Notes under the pieces: model-generated
Told to the model about the DNA's origin: nothing
Seen by the model: the letters and a program-made list of their open reading frames with translations, nothing else
Database searches by the model: none
Shown: one piece after another, positions 43,081 to 52,548 of the stretch
Position numbering within the stretch: position 1 is the first letter of the stretch
Layout: each line of letters opens with the position of its first letter
Assembly: GCA_041748075.1 (NCBI GenBank)
Contig: JBGTDX010000143.1
Coordinates: forward strand, 1-64,000
From: JBGSYJ01 sp041748075
GTDB taxonomy: Bacteria; Acidobacteriota; Thermoanaerobaculia; Gp7-AA8
Reading direction: 5' to 3'
Length of the DNA: 64,000 bases
Program-made: the position numbers and the translations under genes

Positions 43081-45576
43081 CTAATGACGAATCACGAGCG
43101 GCTCCTGGCTGCCTTCGTCCGCGGGCTCCGGCTCGGCAAGTGGGTGCATGTCCCGCCCCTGACGTTCAACGGTCTTCTGCTGATCCGCGGAGGGGCTCAA
43201 CAGCGCAATCTCCAGCACGTCGGAGACGTGCTCGACGAAATAAAACTCCATGTCTCGCTTCACCGGTTCGGGGACATCGACCAGGTCTCTCTCGTTCAGC
43301 TTCGGGAGAATGATCGTGCTGATCTTGGCAGCGCGAGCGGCGAGGACCTTCTCCTTGACGCCGCCGATGGGAAGCACTTCACCTCGAAGGGTGACTTCTC
43401 CCGTCATGGCGACATTTCTCCGCACCGGTTTACCGGTGAGTACGGAGATGATCGCGGCCGTGATCGTGATACCCGCCGAGGGTCCGTCCTTCGGAATCGC
43501 TCCCGCGGGGACGTGAATGTGAATGTCGTGGGTCTCGAAATAGTCAGCAGGGATGCCCTGCTCTTCCGCATGTGCCCGCGCGTAGGTCAGAGCCGCCTGC
43601 GCGGACTCCTTCATGACTTCGCCGAGCTGTCCCGTGAGAGAGAGCTTTCCCTTGCCCCGCACGGCGATCGCTTCGATAAAGAGGATATCGCCGCCGACGG
43701 CAGTCCAGGCGAGTCCGGTGGCCACACCAACCTGATCGCGCTCGAGCAGCTCCTCCGCGAAATGGCGCATCGCTCCGAGATACTTTTCGACGGTTCCCTC
43801 GGTGATCCGGTAAACCTCCTGCTTCTTTCCTTCGGCGACTTCGACTGCGATCTTGCGGCAGACCGTGCCGATCTCCCGCTCGAGATTGCGCAAGCCCGCC
43901 TCTTTGCTGTAGCCGGTAATGATCTTCATGATTCCGGAGTCGGTCCACTGCACTTCGACATCCTCTATGCCGTTTTCTTCCATCTGCTTCGGAATGAGGT
44001 GCCGCTTCGCAATGAACACCTTCTCCTCGTCGGTGTAACCCGACAACCGGATGACTTCCATGCGGTCGAGGAAGGCGGGCTGGATCGTGTCGAGCACGTT
44101 GGCTGTGACGATGAACATGACGTTCGACAGATCGTAGGGAACTCCGATGTAGTGATCGCGGAAAGAATTGTTCTGCTCGGGGTCGAGGACCTCGAGGAGG
44201 GCCGAGGATGGGTCCCCCCTGTAGTCGGCGCCGATCTTGTCGACTTCGTCGAGCATGAATACAGGGTTGCCGGTGGCTGCCTGGTTGATGCCCTGAATGA
44301 TGCGGCCGGGAAGCGCGCCTACGTACGTTCGCCTGTGGCCCCGGATCTCCGCCTCGTCGCGGACGCCTCCCAGTGAGATACGGACGAACTTGCGATCGAG
44401 CGCCCGCGCAATCGAACGTCCCAGTGAGGTCTTGCCGACACCGGGAGGACCGACGAAGCAGAGGATCGGGCCCTTCATCTTCGCGCCGCGAAGCTTGCGG
44501 ACGGCCAGATACTCGAGGATGCGTTCCTTGATCTTTTCCAGATCGTAGTGATCCTCGTCGAGGATCTCGCGTGCGCGCTGAAGATCATGGTTGTCCGCGG
44601 ACATCACACCCCACGGGAGTCCGGTCATCCAGTCGAGGTAAGTGCGGATGATGGAGGTCTCGGCCGAGTCGGGATGGGAGCGCTCGAGCCGCTTGATCTG
44701 CTTTTCGATCTCGTCTTTCGCTTCCTGCGGGATCGCTTTCTCTTCGATTTTTTTCCGGTAGTTCTCGACTTCTTCGGTGATCTCCTCCCCTTCGCCGAGC
44801 TCAGACTGGATGGCTTTGAGTTGCTGTCGGAGAAAATACTCTCGCTGATTCTTGTTCATCTCTCCCTGCGCCGCGGTGGAGATCTCCTGTTGCATGGTGA
44901 GCAGGTTGATCTCGCGGATGAGCAGGTCGTTCACACGCTTGAGCCGCTCGACGGGATCGATCGTCTCGAGGATCTGCTGCGCTTCCTCGAGTTTGAGGTC
45001 GAGGTTGGATGCCGAAAGGTCGGTCAGCCGGGCCGGGTCGTCGAGGTTCGCCGCGATGACCATCACTTCGGGCGAGATGTTCTTTCCGAGTGCGACCGAG
45101 CGTTCGAGGTTCTGTTTGACCGAACGAATCAGCGCCTCGACTTCCAACGGCCTGTCACGGGTCGCAGGCTCTTCGATCCGGGTGATCTTCGCCTTGAAGA
45201 ACGGTGCGGTCTGGATGAAGTAGTCGATCCGCGCACGAGAGAGTCCCTGCACGAGAATCCGGATGCGGCCGTCGGGAAGCTTGAGCATCCGCATGATGAT
45301 TGCGACCGTACCGACCCTGTAGAGATCATCCTCTCCCGGGTCCTCATTTTGAAAATCCTTCTGGGCCGTGAGCATGATGACTCTGTTTTCGGCCAGGGCC
45401 TGGTCGACTGCGTTGATCGACTTCTCCCGGGAAACGGAAAGCGGAACGATGATGAACGGAAAGATGACGAGGTCTTTGAGAGGAAGAACGGGAAGAACAT
45501 CCGGGATCTTGATGGGTTCTTCTTTTGTGGCGTCTACGCTCTCGTTCTGCGCCGGTTCTTTCTTTTTGTTTTCCAT
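43081..45576 (-). CDS. lon: ATP-dependent protease Lon (LonA)
   Basis: Homohexameric AAA+ serine protease that degrades misfolded and regulatory proteins in the cytosol. About 831 residues from ATG 45576 (MENKKKEPAQ; AGGA lies upstream), trimming eight unsupported codons. N-terminal LON substrate domain (about 25-225; VLPVLPLKDLVIFPF), central coiled segment, AAA+ domain with Walker A GPPGVGKTS and FMLDEVDKIG, and the protease domain with catalytic Ser in PKDGPSAGITI and Lys in IGGVKEKVLAA. The C-terminal 35-residue tail is acidic and Gln-rich, unlike the short tail of most homologs. Confidence 0.97.
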   Translation of the reverse strand: MENKKKEPAQNESVDATKEEPIKIPDVLPVLPLKDLVIFPFIIVPLSVSREKSINAVDQALAENRVIMLTAQKDFQNEDPGEDDLYRVGTVAIIMRMLKLPDGRIRILVQGLSRARIDYFIQTAPFFKAKITRIEEPATRDRPLEVEALIRSVKQNLERSVALGKNISPEVMVIAANLDDPARLTDLSASNLDLKLEEAQQILETIDPVERLKRVNDLLIREINLLTMQQEISTAAQGEMNKNQREYFLRQQLKAIQSELGEGEEITEEVENYRKKIEEKAIPQEAKDEIEKQIKRLERSHPDSAETSIIRTYLDWMTGLPWGVMSADNHDLQRAREILDEDHYDLEKIKERILEYLAVRKLRGAKMKGPILCFVGPPGVGKTSLGRSIARALDRKFVRISLGGVRDEAEIRGHRRTYVGALPGRIIQGINQAATGNPVFMLDEVDKIGADYRGDPSSALLEVLDPEQNNSFRDHYIGVPYDLSNVMFIVTANVLDTIQPAFLDRMEVIRLSGYTDEEKVFIAKRHLIPKQMEENGIEDVEVQWTDSGIMKIITGYSKEAGLRNLEREIGTVCRKIAVEVAEGKKQEVYRITEGTVEKYLGAMRHFAEELLERDQVGVATGLAWTAVGGDILFIEAIAVRGKGKLSLTGQLGEVMKESAQAALTYARAHAEEQGIPADYFETHDIHIHVPAGAIPKDGPSAGITITAAIISVLTGKPVRRNVAMTGEVTLRGEVLPIGGVKEKVLAARAAKISTIILPKLNERDLVDVPEPVKRDMEFYFVEHVSDVLEIALLSPSADQQKTVERQGRDMHPLAEPEPADEGSQEPLVIRH

Positions 45577-45814
45577 GCGATTCCTACGTTCTTCCAGCAC
45601 GCGCTGGATTCTTTCTGGGGCAGTTCAATGCGGCCGCTCTGTCAGGGCGCGGACATGGTGCGCCACGCCCCCTCCGAGGTGAAAGCCGCATTTCGCAAAG
45701 TCGGATTTTGAAGACCTCCTGCCCCTGCCGGATCGGTGTGCAATGGCTGTTCCCGCAAGGCCGGCACTCGGAGTGGCCACGCTGGACGGCCCTGGCTTCT
45801 CCAGACTTCACGAG

Positions 45815-46273
45815 TCACGAGTCCTCATCCTTGAGGTGATGGAGTTCCCGCACGAACGCTTCGACGTCTTCGAAGCGCCGGTAAACGGATGCAAAACGGA
45901 CATAGGCCACCTGATCGAGCTCACGCAGACGTTGCATGATCATGATTCCGAGCTGCTGGCTCGAGATCTCCCTTTCGGACGACTCCTGTATGTGTGATTC
46001 GATCTCGTCGGCGATGGCTTCGAGCGTCTTTGCCGGTACCGGACGTTTTCGGCAGGCTACCTCGAGCCCCCGCATCAGTTTCGCGCGCTCATAGGGCTCG
46101 CGTCGCTGATCACGCTTGACCACGTGAAACGGAAGGGACTCGATCTTTTCATAGCTGGTGAATCTCCGCTCGCAGGCAACGCACTGGCGCCTTCGGCGAA
46201 TGACGTCGCCCTCCCTGCCCTCGCGGGAGTCGACCACCCGATCTTCGAGATTGCCGCAGTAGGGACATCGCAT
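45815..46273 (-). CDS. nrdR: Ribonucleotide reductase regulator NrdR
   Basis: Zinc-ribbon/ATP-cone repressor that senses (d)ATP and controls ribonucleotide reductase genes. 152 residues, full length. Zinc Cys3, Cys6, Cys31 and Cys34 (MRCPYCG and QCVACERRFTSYE), then the ATP cone (about 49-139; VVKRDQRREPYERAKLMRGL, of which KRDQRREPYERAK is diagnostic). No nrd gene is nearby, and no NrdR box pair was recognised in this window. Stands alone between lon and a flippase-like gene. Confidence 0.96.
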   Translation of the reverse strand: MRCPYCGNLEDRVVDSREGREGDVIRRRRQCVACERRFTSYEKIESLPFHVVKRDQRREPYERAKLMRGLEVACRKRPVPAKTLEAIADEIESHIQESSEREISSQQLGIMIMQRLRELDQVAYVRFASVYRRFEDVEAFVRELHHLKDEDS

Positions 46274-46305
46274 GATGGTTTCTCGGCTGCCTTCATATCA
46301 TAGGG

Positions 46306-46457
46306 GAGTAGTCAGGAGTCAGTAGCCAGTAGGGCTGCCGTGAGGCGGGTGGGCTACTGTCTACTGTCCTTCGTTATGAGCCTCCACCCTGATCGAGGAC
46401 TGACGTGGGAGGGCGGGCTACTGACTCCTGACTACTGACTACTGACTACTGACTACT
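46306..46457. repeat. Family G heptad-word inverted repeat (word CTACTGA)
   Basis: Left arm: AGTAGTC, AGGAGTC, AGTAGCC, AGTAGGG (46306-46333). Right arm: CTACTGA, CTCCTGA, then CTACTGA three times (46419-46455). Exact 7-bp period; loop of about 85 bases. The flippase-like gene's stop (TAG on the minus strand, 46446-46448) and its last three residues (SSQ) are part of the right arm. Confidence 0.88.
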
Positions 46458-47480
46458 TTCCTCCTCCACCTCATCCTTGATCGAGGACAGCTGCCTCCAG
46501 GTTATGCCTTCCCGAAGTACGAGCGTCCCACCGATCGCGATGACCGGCAGTACGCCGACGACGTGGACAACGAGAGCGGCCGCAACAGATGCGCTCACAT
46601 TGAAGTGATAAAAGTTCGTCAGCACGACCTGACAGGCCTTGTGGAAACCGCCGACTCCGCCCGGGGTCGGAATCATCAGCCCCAGAATCGTCACGGACGT
46701 GAGGAAAAACCCGGCGCTGAAGGGAAGCGGATGCCGGAGGGCGAGCAGCGAGAAGTAGAACTGAGAAGCGAGGCACAGCCAGATTCCGGCGGTGAGCAGG
46801 ATGACCTTCGGCAGCGCATGTCCGCGGCGTGCGTGAGCGAGTGAGCCGACGAATGAGTCGAAAAAGCGCATCCACCCTTCCCGGAACCTGCGAGGAATCA
46901 ATCTGCCCAGACGCTCGTGCATCTCCCGGAGGCCATCGCCGAAGATGAAGATGGAGGCCACCAGGCTCCCCATGAAAAGGAGCAGCAGTCCCGCGGTCAC
47001 CGCCCCGCTCTGGATGATGAGGAACTTGCGGGCCGTAAGGGGATCGGACGTGAAGCGGCTTCCCGCGGTCAGGACGAACGTCACGAATAGTGTGAGTATG
47101 GCAAAGAGGTCGAACACACGCTCGGTGACAACGGTGCCAAGAGCCGTTGAGAATTTGATGTTCGTGCGGCGGGAGAGCAGTGCGGGCCGGGCGAAGTCGC
47201 CTGCGCGTACTGGCAGGATCGTCGAGAGCATGTAACCCACGGCATTCGCGAAGAATGTCGAGTAGAACGGAGGAGGGTCCGCGGGGTTCAGAATCGTCCT
47301 CCAGCGGAGGGTCCGGCAGACCAGGGCTCCTACATTCGCGATCAGGCCAAGGGCGAGCCACCCTGCGCTGGTCGACCGGAGAATCTCCCAGACTTTCCCG
47401 GGATCGCTGTTGCGGAGGAACAGGGCGATGAAGAGGATCGTTAGAGCGGCAATCGCGGTAACGTGAAGAATTCGCTTCAA
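46446..47480 (-). CDS. Flippase-like membrane protein (YbhN / lysylphosphatidylglycerol synthase TM domain family)
   Basis: 344 residues with about eight membrane segments across the whole length. The family stretches NPADPPPFYSTFFANAVGYM, here recognised by FFANAVGYMLSTILPVRAGDFARP (key residues RAGD and ARP), and the late GGVGGFHKACQVVL near 270 match the DUF lysylphosphatidylglycerol synthase transmembrane region, often called flippase-like. Likely moves or modifies lipid-linked substrates in the inner membrane; the substrate is unknown. There is no catalytic synthetase domain. The start is TTG. It overlaps by 18 bases with the longest possible frame of the divergent deacetylase-like gene. 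Confidence 0.85.
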   Translation of the reverse strand: MKRILHVTAIAALTILFIALFLRNSDPGKVWEILRSTSAGWLALGLIANVGALVCRTLRWRTILNPADPPPFYSTFFANAVGYMLSTILPVRAGDFARPALLSRRTNIKFSTALGTVVTERVFDLFAILTLFVTFVLTAGSRFTSDPLTARKFLIIQSGAVTAGLLLLFMGSLVASIFIFGDGLREMHERLGRLIPRRFREGWMRFFDSFVGSLAHARRGHALPKVILLTAGIWLCLASQFYFSLLALRHPLPFSAGFFLTSVTILGLMIPTPGGVGGFHKACQVVLTNFYHFNVSASVAAALVVHVVGVLPVIAIGGTLVLREGITWRQLSSIKDEVEEESSQ

Positions 47481-48509
47481 ACTTCACCGGTTGTATCACA
47501 GACGGAGAATTCAGAATTGGGAATTCAGAATTCAGAAAGCCGCTCGCTGGACCAGCCATCCATTCGACCAGGTCTGGACATCTATTACGATCCGATGTTC
47601 CGCCTTCACGATACGGGGCCCGAGCATCCTGAAACACCCAGCCGGATGGACGCGGCACTCGCCGGCGTGGACCGGGCGGGCGCGAACACGCTCATCCGAA
47701 TTCCGGAATCCGAGCATCCCGAAACAGCTCGCGTCATCGCCAGAGTGCATTCGGCGAGTTATGAGAAGGATCTCGACGAGGCTTGCGGCAGCGGGCGACG
47801 ATTGTTTCACTCGCTCGACAACCCCATCTCATCGAAGACCCACGCTGCGGCCCGCGCGGTCGTCAGTGCGGCCCTCCATGCAGCTTCTGATGTCTGGGGC
47901 GAGCGGGGAGCACGGCGAGCGTTCGTAATCGCGCGGCCACCCGGTCACCATGCGCTCAAGGGCGAAGCGATGGGCTTCTGCTTCTTCAATACGATCGCAT
48001 GCGTCGCCGAGCAGCTGCTCGAACGCGAAGGCATCGACCGCGTCTTCATCTTCGACTGGGACGTGCACCACGGCAATGGCACCCAGCAGATCTTCGAAAC
48101 TCGCTCCGATGTCTTCTATGCATCAATGCATCGCTATCCCTTCTATCCGGGCACCGGCGCCGCCGAAGAGCGGGGCACGGGCGAAGGCAGAGGGTTCACG
48201 CGCAACATCCCGCTTGAGGGCTCATCCGGAGATGCGAAGTACCTCGAGGCTCTCGAGCGCGTCGTTCTTCCTGCAATCGACGAGTTCCGCCCTCACGCCA
48301 TCCTCCTGTCCGCCGGGTTTGACGCACATGTCCGCGATCCGCTCGGCGGGATGCGTGTCAGCGAGCGTGCCTTCGGAACAATGACCGAACGGATTGTCGA
48401 AGCGGCGGAGCGTCACTCGGAAGGGAAACTCCTGAGCCTTCTCGAAGGCGGATACGATCCGGAGGGTCTCGCGGCCAGCGTGGCAGCACATGTCAACGGC
48501 CTGGAGTGA
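47463..48509 (+). CDS. Histone-deacetylase-family (acetoin utilisation-type) amidohydrolase
   Basis: Zinc amidohydrolase of the arginase/deacetylase fold; bacterial members deacetylate lysines, polyamines or small molecules. Conserved: YYDPMFRLHDTGPEHPE at the N terminus, PPGHHALKGEAMGFCFFN (the HH general-base pair), FDWDVHHGNGTQ (Asp and His zinc ligands), and SAGFDAHVRDPLGG (Asp zinc ligand). The start is uncertain. The GTG given (47463) adds about 35 residues partly read from a family D repeat (NSELGIQNSES); family N termini begin near LDIYYDP, where only ATT (47562) or CTG (47574) codons exist, or at ATG 47595, which would trim conserved residues. The next gene downstream starts 74 bases later. 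Confidence 0.9.
   Translation: MKNSLQTSPVVSQTENSELGIQNSESRSLDQPSIRPGLDIYYDPMFRLHDTGPEHPETPSRMDAALAGVDRAGANTLIRIPESEHPETARVIARVHSASYEKDLDEACGSGRRLFHSLDNPISSKTHAAARAVVSAALHAASDVWGERGARRAFVIARPPGHHALKGEAMGFCFFNTIACVAEQLLEREGIDRVFIFDWDVHHGNGTQQIFETRSDVFYASMHRYPFYPGTGAAEERGTGEGRGFTRNIPLEGSSGDAKYLEALERVVLPAIDEFRPHAILLSAGFDAHVRDPLGGMRVSERAFGTMTERIVEAAERHSEGKLLSLLEGGYDPEGLAASVAAHVNGLE
47505..47539. repeat. Family D heptad words, half element D3
   Basis: GAATTCA-type words at 47506-47536, then CAGAAAGCCGCTCGC, which resembles the central core of the full D4 and D5 elements. Only the left half is present. It lies over the start region of the deacetylase-like gene. Confidence 0.75.
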
Positions 48510-48582
48510 GGTCCCTCGTATCGGAAACGTCTCGCCCGATGTCCAGAACCATGTAGAATTCGAGGTCGCTGTTACCCTGAGT

Positions 48583-49947
48583 ATGTTCACGACTACGTGC
48601 TTTTCATTCCGTGCGGCTTCTACGCGGTTTCTGGCTGCCGCCTGCCTCCTGCTGATCTCCTGCGGCGGCACGTCGAACAACGTCAAGGGCAAATACCTTG
48701 CCGATTCGGCGGACTTCACCAGACCTCCCGTGAGGCCAGTGATCATCATGACCGGCTTCGGGCAGATGAAACTGTACGATCCCATCACCCGGCGGAATGT
48801 CTGGGGAACGGCGCATACGATGGTCCAGACGCGGTGGGCGGATGATCTCGATCTTCCTGTCGATCCGCGAACGGCCCGTGTCGGAACCGACAGGCTGATC
48901 GCGCGAGGATTCGCGGGCTCCAGAAGTTCAGTGAATCATGCATGGCATCTGGGGCGTGTCCTGGAAACCTACGCGGGATACGAGGCAGCCGATGATCACC
49001 TCTCGCCGCTCGAGCAGGAACCGAAGTCCCTGTACCGTCTCTCTTACGACTTCAGGCTCAGCGCAACGGACAACGCCCGCCATCTGGACCGCTTCATCGA
49101 AGAGATCCGCCAGGTGCACCACAACCCGTCACTCCAGGTTGATCTGGTCACGCACTCCCTCGGAGGAATCGTCGCGCTGACGTACCTCAAGATTGGAACG
49201 GCGACCCTGGATGAACCGTCGCAGTGGCAGGAAGGATCCATGCGGGCCGCTTCCAAGATTCGGAATGCGGTCCTGCTCGCCGCTCCGCAGGAAGGCACCG
49301 TCGACGCCTTCCGCGTCATGGTTCAGAGTGAGCGGTTCGCTCTTCGGGTGCTTTTTCCCGAGTGGAGCGCCCTGTTTCCCTCGCTGGTCGAGATCCTGCC
49401 GTCAGATGGAAGGGTGCTCATCGCAGAGGACGGCTCGCTCATCGAGGGCAGTCTTTGGAACGTGGCAACGTGGCGACGGCTCGAGCTGTCGATTTTCAAT
49501 CCCTCGATCAGGGAAAGGATGATCGAACGAACCTCGCTGGAGGAATACCACATTCACACTCTGGCCTTCGAGAAGCTTCTGCACCGCGGACAACTGCTTC
49601 GCAAGGCACTCCAGCGCCCGATCCCAGCGGGCATCGGCATGGAGATCATCGCGAGCGACTGCGTCCCGACCACTCGTCGAGTTCTGCTTCGTCAGGACCG
49701 TTCGCTCGCCTTCTATCGCGACGAGCTCAAGCCGTCGGAGGCGACGCTTGCCTCGCGGATGTTCGAACCGGGCGACGGCAGCATTACGGTTGCGAGCGCG
49801 ACCGCCAGCCGCCCGGAGAACGCGTCGCTTGTCTGCGACGGGCATCAGGGGATGGCCCTCGATCCCAGCGTTCACCGGGCGATCATCCGAACCCTGGATG
49901 CGGGGAGACCCGGTGTTAGCGGCTCAATGATGAACCACGTACACTAG
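48583..49947 (+). CDS. Lipase-like alpha/beta-hydrolase lipoprotein
   Basis: About 454 residues from ATG 48583, giving a lipoprotein signal that ends LLLISC (near Cys27). RPVIIMTGFGQMKLYD near residue 50 fits the oxyanion strand, and the nucleophile elbow is THSLGG with Ser192. The layout (PVIIMTG, then SYDFRL, then HSLGG) resembles lecithin:cholesterol acyltransferase- or PGAP1-like esterases acting on lipids. The acid and His of the triad cannot be placed with certainty; Asp or Glu near ILPSDGRVLIAEDGS and His near EEYHIHTLAFEK are possible. The C-terminal 120 residues are unassigned. It is a separate transcription unit from the downstream operon. Confidence 0.78.
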   Translation: MFTTTCFSFRAASTRFLAAACLLLISCGGTSNNVKGKYLADSADFTRPPVRPVIIMTGFGQMKLYDPITRRNVWGTAHTMVQTRWADDLDLPVDPRTARVGTDRLIARGFAGSRSSVNHAWHLGRVLETYAGYEAADDHLSPLEQEPKSLYRLSYDFRLSATDNARHLDRFIEEIRQVHHNPSLQVDLVTHSLGGIVALTYLKIGTATLDEPSQWQEGSMRAASKIRNAVLLAAPQEGTVDAFRVMVQSERFALRVLFPEWSALFPSLVEILPSDGRVLIAEDGSLIEGSLWNVATWRRLELSIFNPSIRERMIERTSLEEYHIHTLAFEKLLHRGQLLRKALQRPIPAGIGMEIIASDCVPTTRRVLLRQDRSLAFYRDELKPSEATLASRMFEPGDGSITVASATASRPENASLVCDGHQGMALDPSVHRAIIRTLDAGRPGVSGSMMNHVH

Positions 49948-50102
49948 TGGCCTGTATGGTGACCGTGAGATGGGCCTGAAGCGCGGGAACGAGCGCAGCC
50001 GACTGCATGGACGACTCCACCGGATGTGATACCATCGATCAACTTATTGAAATGACTCACGGTTACGCCCGCGAGCGCGTAACGACATCAGCGGAGGGTC
50101 GG

Positions 50103-50576
50103 TTGTCCAAACAGAATCAGTCCACGTCCCAACAGCCACTCAAGGTCACGGACAAGAGAATCTTCACGGCCGAAGGCGAGGTCAGGGAAGAGTTCCGGGA
50201 AACGGTCGAGGCTTCGGAGCAGAGGGCCGGCCCCGCCGAGGAACAGCCTCCGCCCGATCCGAAGCCCGCGGCAGACGAACCGCCGGCGCAGCCACACGGC
50301 CGAAACGTCCGGGATCGCGGCGAGAACCCCGGAACTCCGTTCTCGGTCTTCCTGGAGTCCCTGATCGTGAACGCATACATGAGCATGGGAATGCTCCGCA
50401 ACCCGTACGCACCCGAGACGACGGTCGATCTCGAAGCAGCCAGGCAGATGATTGACCTGATCATCATGCTCGAGGAAAAGACTCGAGGAAATCTCACGGA
50501 AGAGGAGACGGATTTTCTGACTGCTCATCTGGGGGAGCTCAAGCTCAAGTATCTGCAGCGAAGCAAGGCCCTCTGA
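50103..50576 (+). CDS. DUF1844-domain protein
   Basis: 157 residues from TTG 50103, chosen because GGAGGG lies five bases upstream; an in-frame ATG at 50007 adds 32 unsupported residues. The N-terminal half is polar and rich in Glu, Pro and Gln (predicted disordered). The C-terminal half (about 80-155) is DUF1844: FSVFLESLIVNAYMSMGML, then VDLEAARQMIDLIIMLEEKT and EETDFLTAHLGELKLKYL. The family is found in diverse bacteria including Acidobacteriota and Deltaproteobacteria, and its role is unknown. Four bases separate it from the next gene, so they form one operon. Confidence 0.85.
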   Translation: MSKQNQSTSQQPLKVTDKRIFTAEGEVREEFRETVEASEQRAGPAEEQPPPDPKPAADEPPAQPHGRNVRDRGENPGTPFSVFLESLIVNAYMSMGMLRNPYAPETTVDLEAARQMIDLIIMLEEKTRGNLTEEETDFLTAHLGELKLKYLQRSKAL

Positions 50577-50580
50577 CTCA

Positions 50581-52539
50581 ATGACGCCGGTGAAACCGCG
50601 AACCTCATACGCTCGGGTTCCGAGCGGGCCGATGATCGCGACCCAGCCGTGCAAAACGCGATCTGCCCGCGGCAGGGGGCAAGGGACGCGTGCACGCCGG
50701 GCGATTCTGATGCTCTGCCTTGCGCTTTTCCTGATCCCGGCAGTTTCCAGGGCCGCGACAACGGAAAGCTCACCGCAGGAGCTGTGGTTTATCGCGACCG
50801 AAGCGATCCGGGAGGGAGACCGCCCCGGGGCGGAAGCGACCGTTCAGCAGATTCTCCTCACAGGCCGCTCTGTGGGTGTCACCAGATTCCCCGTGTACGC
50901 CGATGCGACGGCAGCCTACGCGATGCAGGCCTTTCGCGCCGGCAATGACGATCTGGCGCAATGGTCTCTGCGTCTTGCCAGCATTCTCGATCCGAAACTC
51001 CCGGACGTCGACTTCACGGCTGCAGACATGGCATATGCGCGGTCGGACTGGCGAGCCTTTGGTGAGTCGATTCTCAACGGGTTTCGAAAGTCGAGCGCGA
51101 ATTACCGAACGCGGCTGCTGGCGACGTCCGATCTGATTCTCGTGACCTCGGCCGCCCTCGCGATCACGATCACACTCTTCGCTCTGCTGCTGTTCTACCG
51201 ATACGGCCGGGCAGCGGCTCATGACTTCTGCGAGGTCCTCAGCACGAAATCGAACCCGCGCGTATCCGCGGTTCTCGGATGGGGGTTGCTGTTCGCTCCT
51301 CTGTTCGTATGGCTGGGGCCTACGTGGTTGATTCTGTACTGGCTCGCGCTTTTCTTCGGATACGCCACCCGAGCCGAGAGGGCTGTGATCATCGGCGCCA
51401 TCGTGACCTTGGGTATTCTTCCGCTGGTCCTGGCGTGGACGTCGTTCCGCATCTCCGGAATCGACAGTCCGGTGATTCAGGCCGCGGTGGCGAGCGCCGA
51501 GAGAAGTCTGAATCCGGAACCGCTTCGCAGGCTCGAGCAACTCGCCGAGATCATGCCGGACGAGCCTCTGCTGTACCTGCTCATGGGCGACCTCGAGGTG
51601 CAACAGGCGAACGAGCGCGCCGCGGCGCAGCACTACCGGAGAGCGATCGATCTCGACGAGCGCGTTGCCGGGGCCCAGCTCAATCTCGGCAATCTCTACT
51701 TCTTCGAGAACGACTTCCAGACGGCGAGTCTTCAGTACGAGCGTGCGGCGCAACTGGATCCCTCGATGGCCATCGCGTACTACAACCACGCCGTGGCGAG
51801 TGGCGAGCTGTACAAATTCTCCGAGCAGGGCCAGCAACTCGCAGAGGCGAGAGATCGCGATCGCGCCTCGATTGCAAAATTGCTCGGGAATCCTCCCTTG
51901 ACCAAAGTCGTAATGCATGAGTTCCCGGTCGGACAGGCCTGGAATCTGGCAGAACGAATCGCCCGGAGCGGCGACGCGCGGGAGATCTACGGGAACCACG
52001 CTTTGTTCGAGCCGGCAGTTGCTTTGCGCAATCCCCTCACTCTGGCGGCGATCCTGGCGCTCGCGCTCGCGATCCTCCTCTGGGTGCTCCGCAGGAAAAA
52101 CGGATTTGCGGGAGAATGCCAGAAATGCGGACGCACATTCTGTTTCCGCTGCAAGGCGTCACGCGAGAGCGCTAGCTATTGCACGCAGTGCATTCACATT
52201 TATCTCAAAAGAGACGGGGTTTCCCTGGAGACCAAGCGGGACAAGATCCAGGAAGTCCAGGACTTTCAGGCGGCGACCCAGAGACGGAAGAAGATTCTCT
52301 CGGCGCTCGCCCCCGGCGCCGGGCACATCATCGGTGAGAGGACCCTCCGGGGGGTAGGGCTGCTGCTTCTCTTCGTGCTCTTCGTAACTCTCGCGCTGCT
52401 GATCGGAAATCTCGCGCCTCTTGCAGCTCCAGCCCCGGCCATGAAGATGAGCGTGCGAATGCTCGCCATCGGGCTGGCGGCACTCGTCTGGATCGTTGCG
52501 TTCATTTCCATGCTGCGGCACAAGTCGACGGCGTCATGA
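50581..52539 (+). CDS. TPR membrane protein with a treble cysteine zinc motif
   Basis: 652 residues. Start uncertain: ATG 50581 abuts the previous stop; ATG 50710 (MLCLALFLIPAVSRA) begins a clear signal-like segment. Membrane segments occur near 45-60, 180-202, 222-252, 262-282 and 480-497, and two at the C terminus (about 595-617 and 628-648). Two to three TPR units lie near 305-410 (RRAIDLDERVAGAQLNLGNLYF, here AQLNLGNLYFFENDFQTA). A zinc-finger-like set CQKCGRTFCFRC and YCTQC lies near 510-545. I do not recognise a named family. Followed 10 bases later by the DUF4388 gene. Confidence 0.8.
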   Translation: MTPVKPRTSYARVPSGPMIATQPCKTRSARGRGQGTRARRAILMLCLALFLIPAVSRAATTESSPQELWFIATEAIREGDRPGAEATVQQILLTGRSVGVTRFPVYADATAAYAMQAFRAGNDDLAQWSLRLASILDPKLPDVDFTAADMAYARSDWRAFGESILNGFRKSSANYRTRLLATSDLILVTSAALAITITLFALLLFYRYGRAAAHDFCEVLSTKSNPRVSAVLGWGLLFAPLFVWLGPTWLILYWLALFFGYATRAERAVIIGAIVTLGILPLVLAWTSFRISGIDSPVIQAAVASAERSLNPEPLRRLEQLAEIMPDEPLLYLLMGDLEVQQANERAAAQHYRRAIDLDERVAGAQLNLGNLYFFENDFQTASLQYERAAQLDPSMAIAYYNHAVASGELYKFSEQGQQLAEARDRDRASIAKLLGNPPLTKVVMHEFPVGQAWNLAERIARSGDAREIYGNHALFEPAVALRNPLTLAAILALALAILLWVLRRKNGFAGECQKCGRTFCFRCKASRESASYCTQCIHIYLKRDGVSLETKRDKIQEVQDFQAATQRRKKILSALAPGAGHIIGERTLRGVGLLLLFVLFVTLALLIGNLAPLAAPAPAMKMSVRMLAIGLAALVWIVAFISMLRHKSTAS

Positions 52540-52548
52540 GGAACTTCG

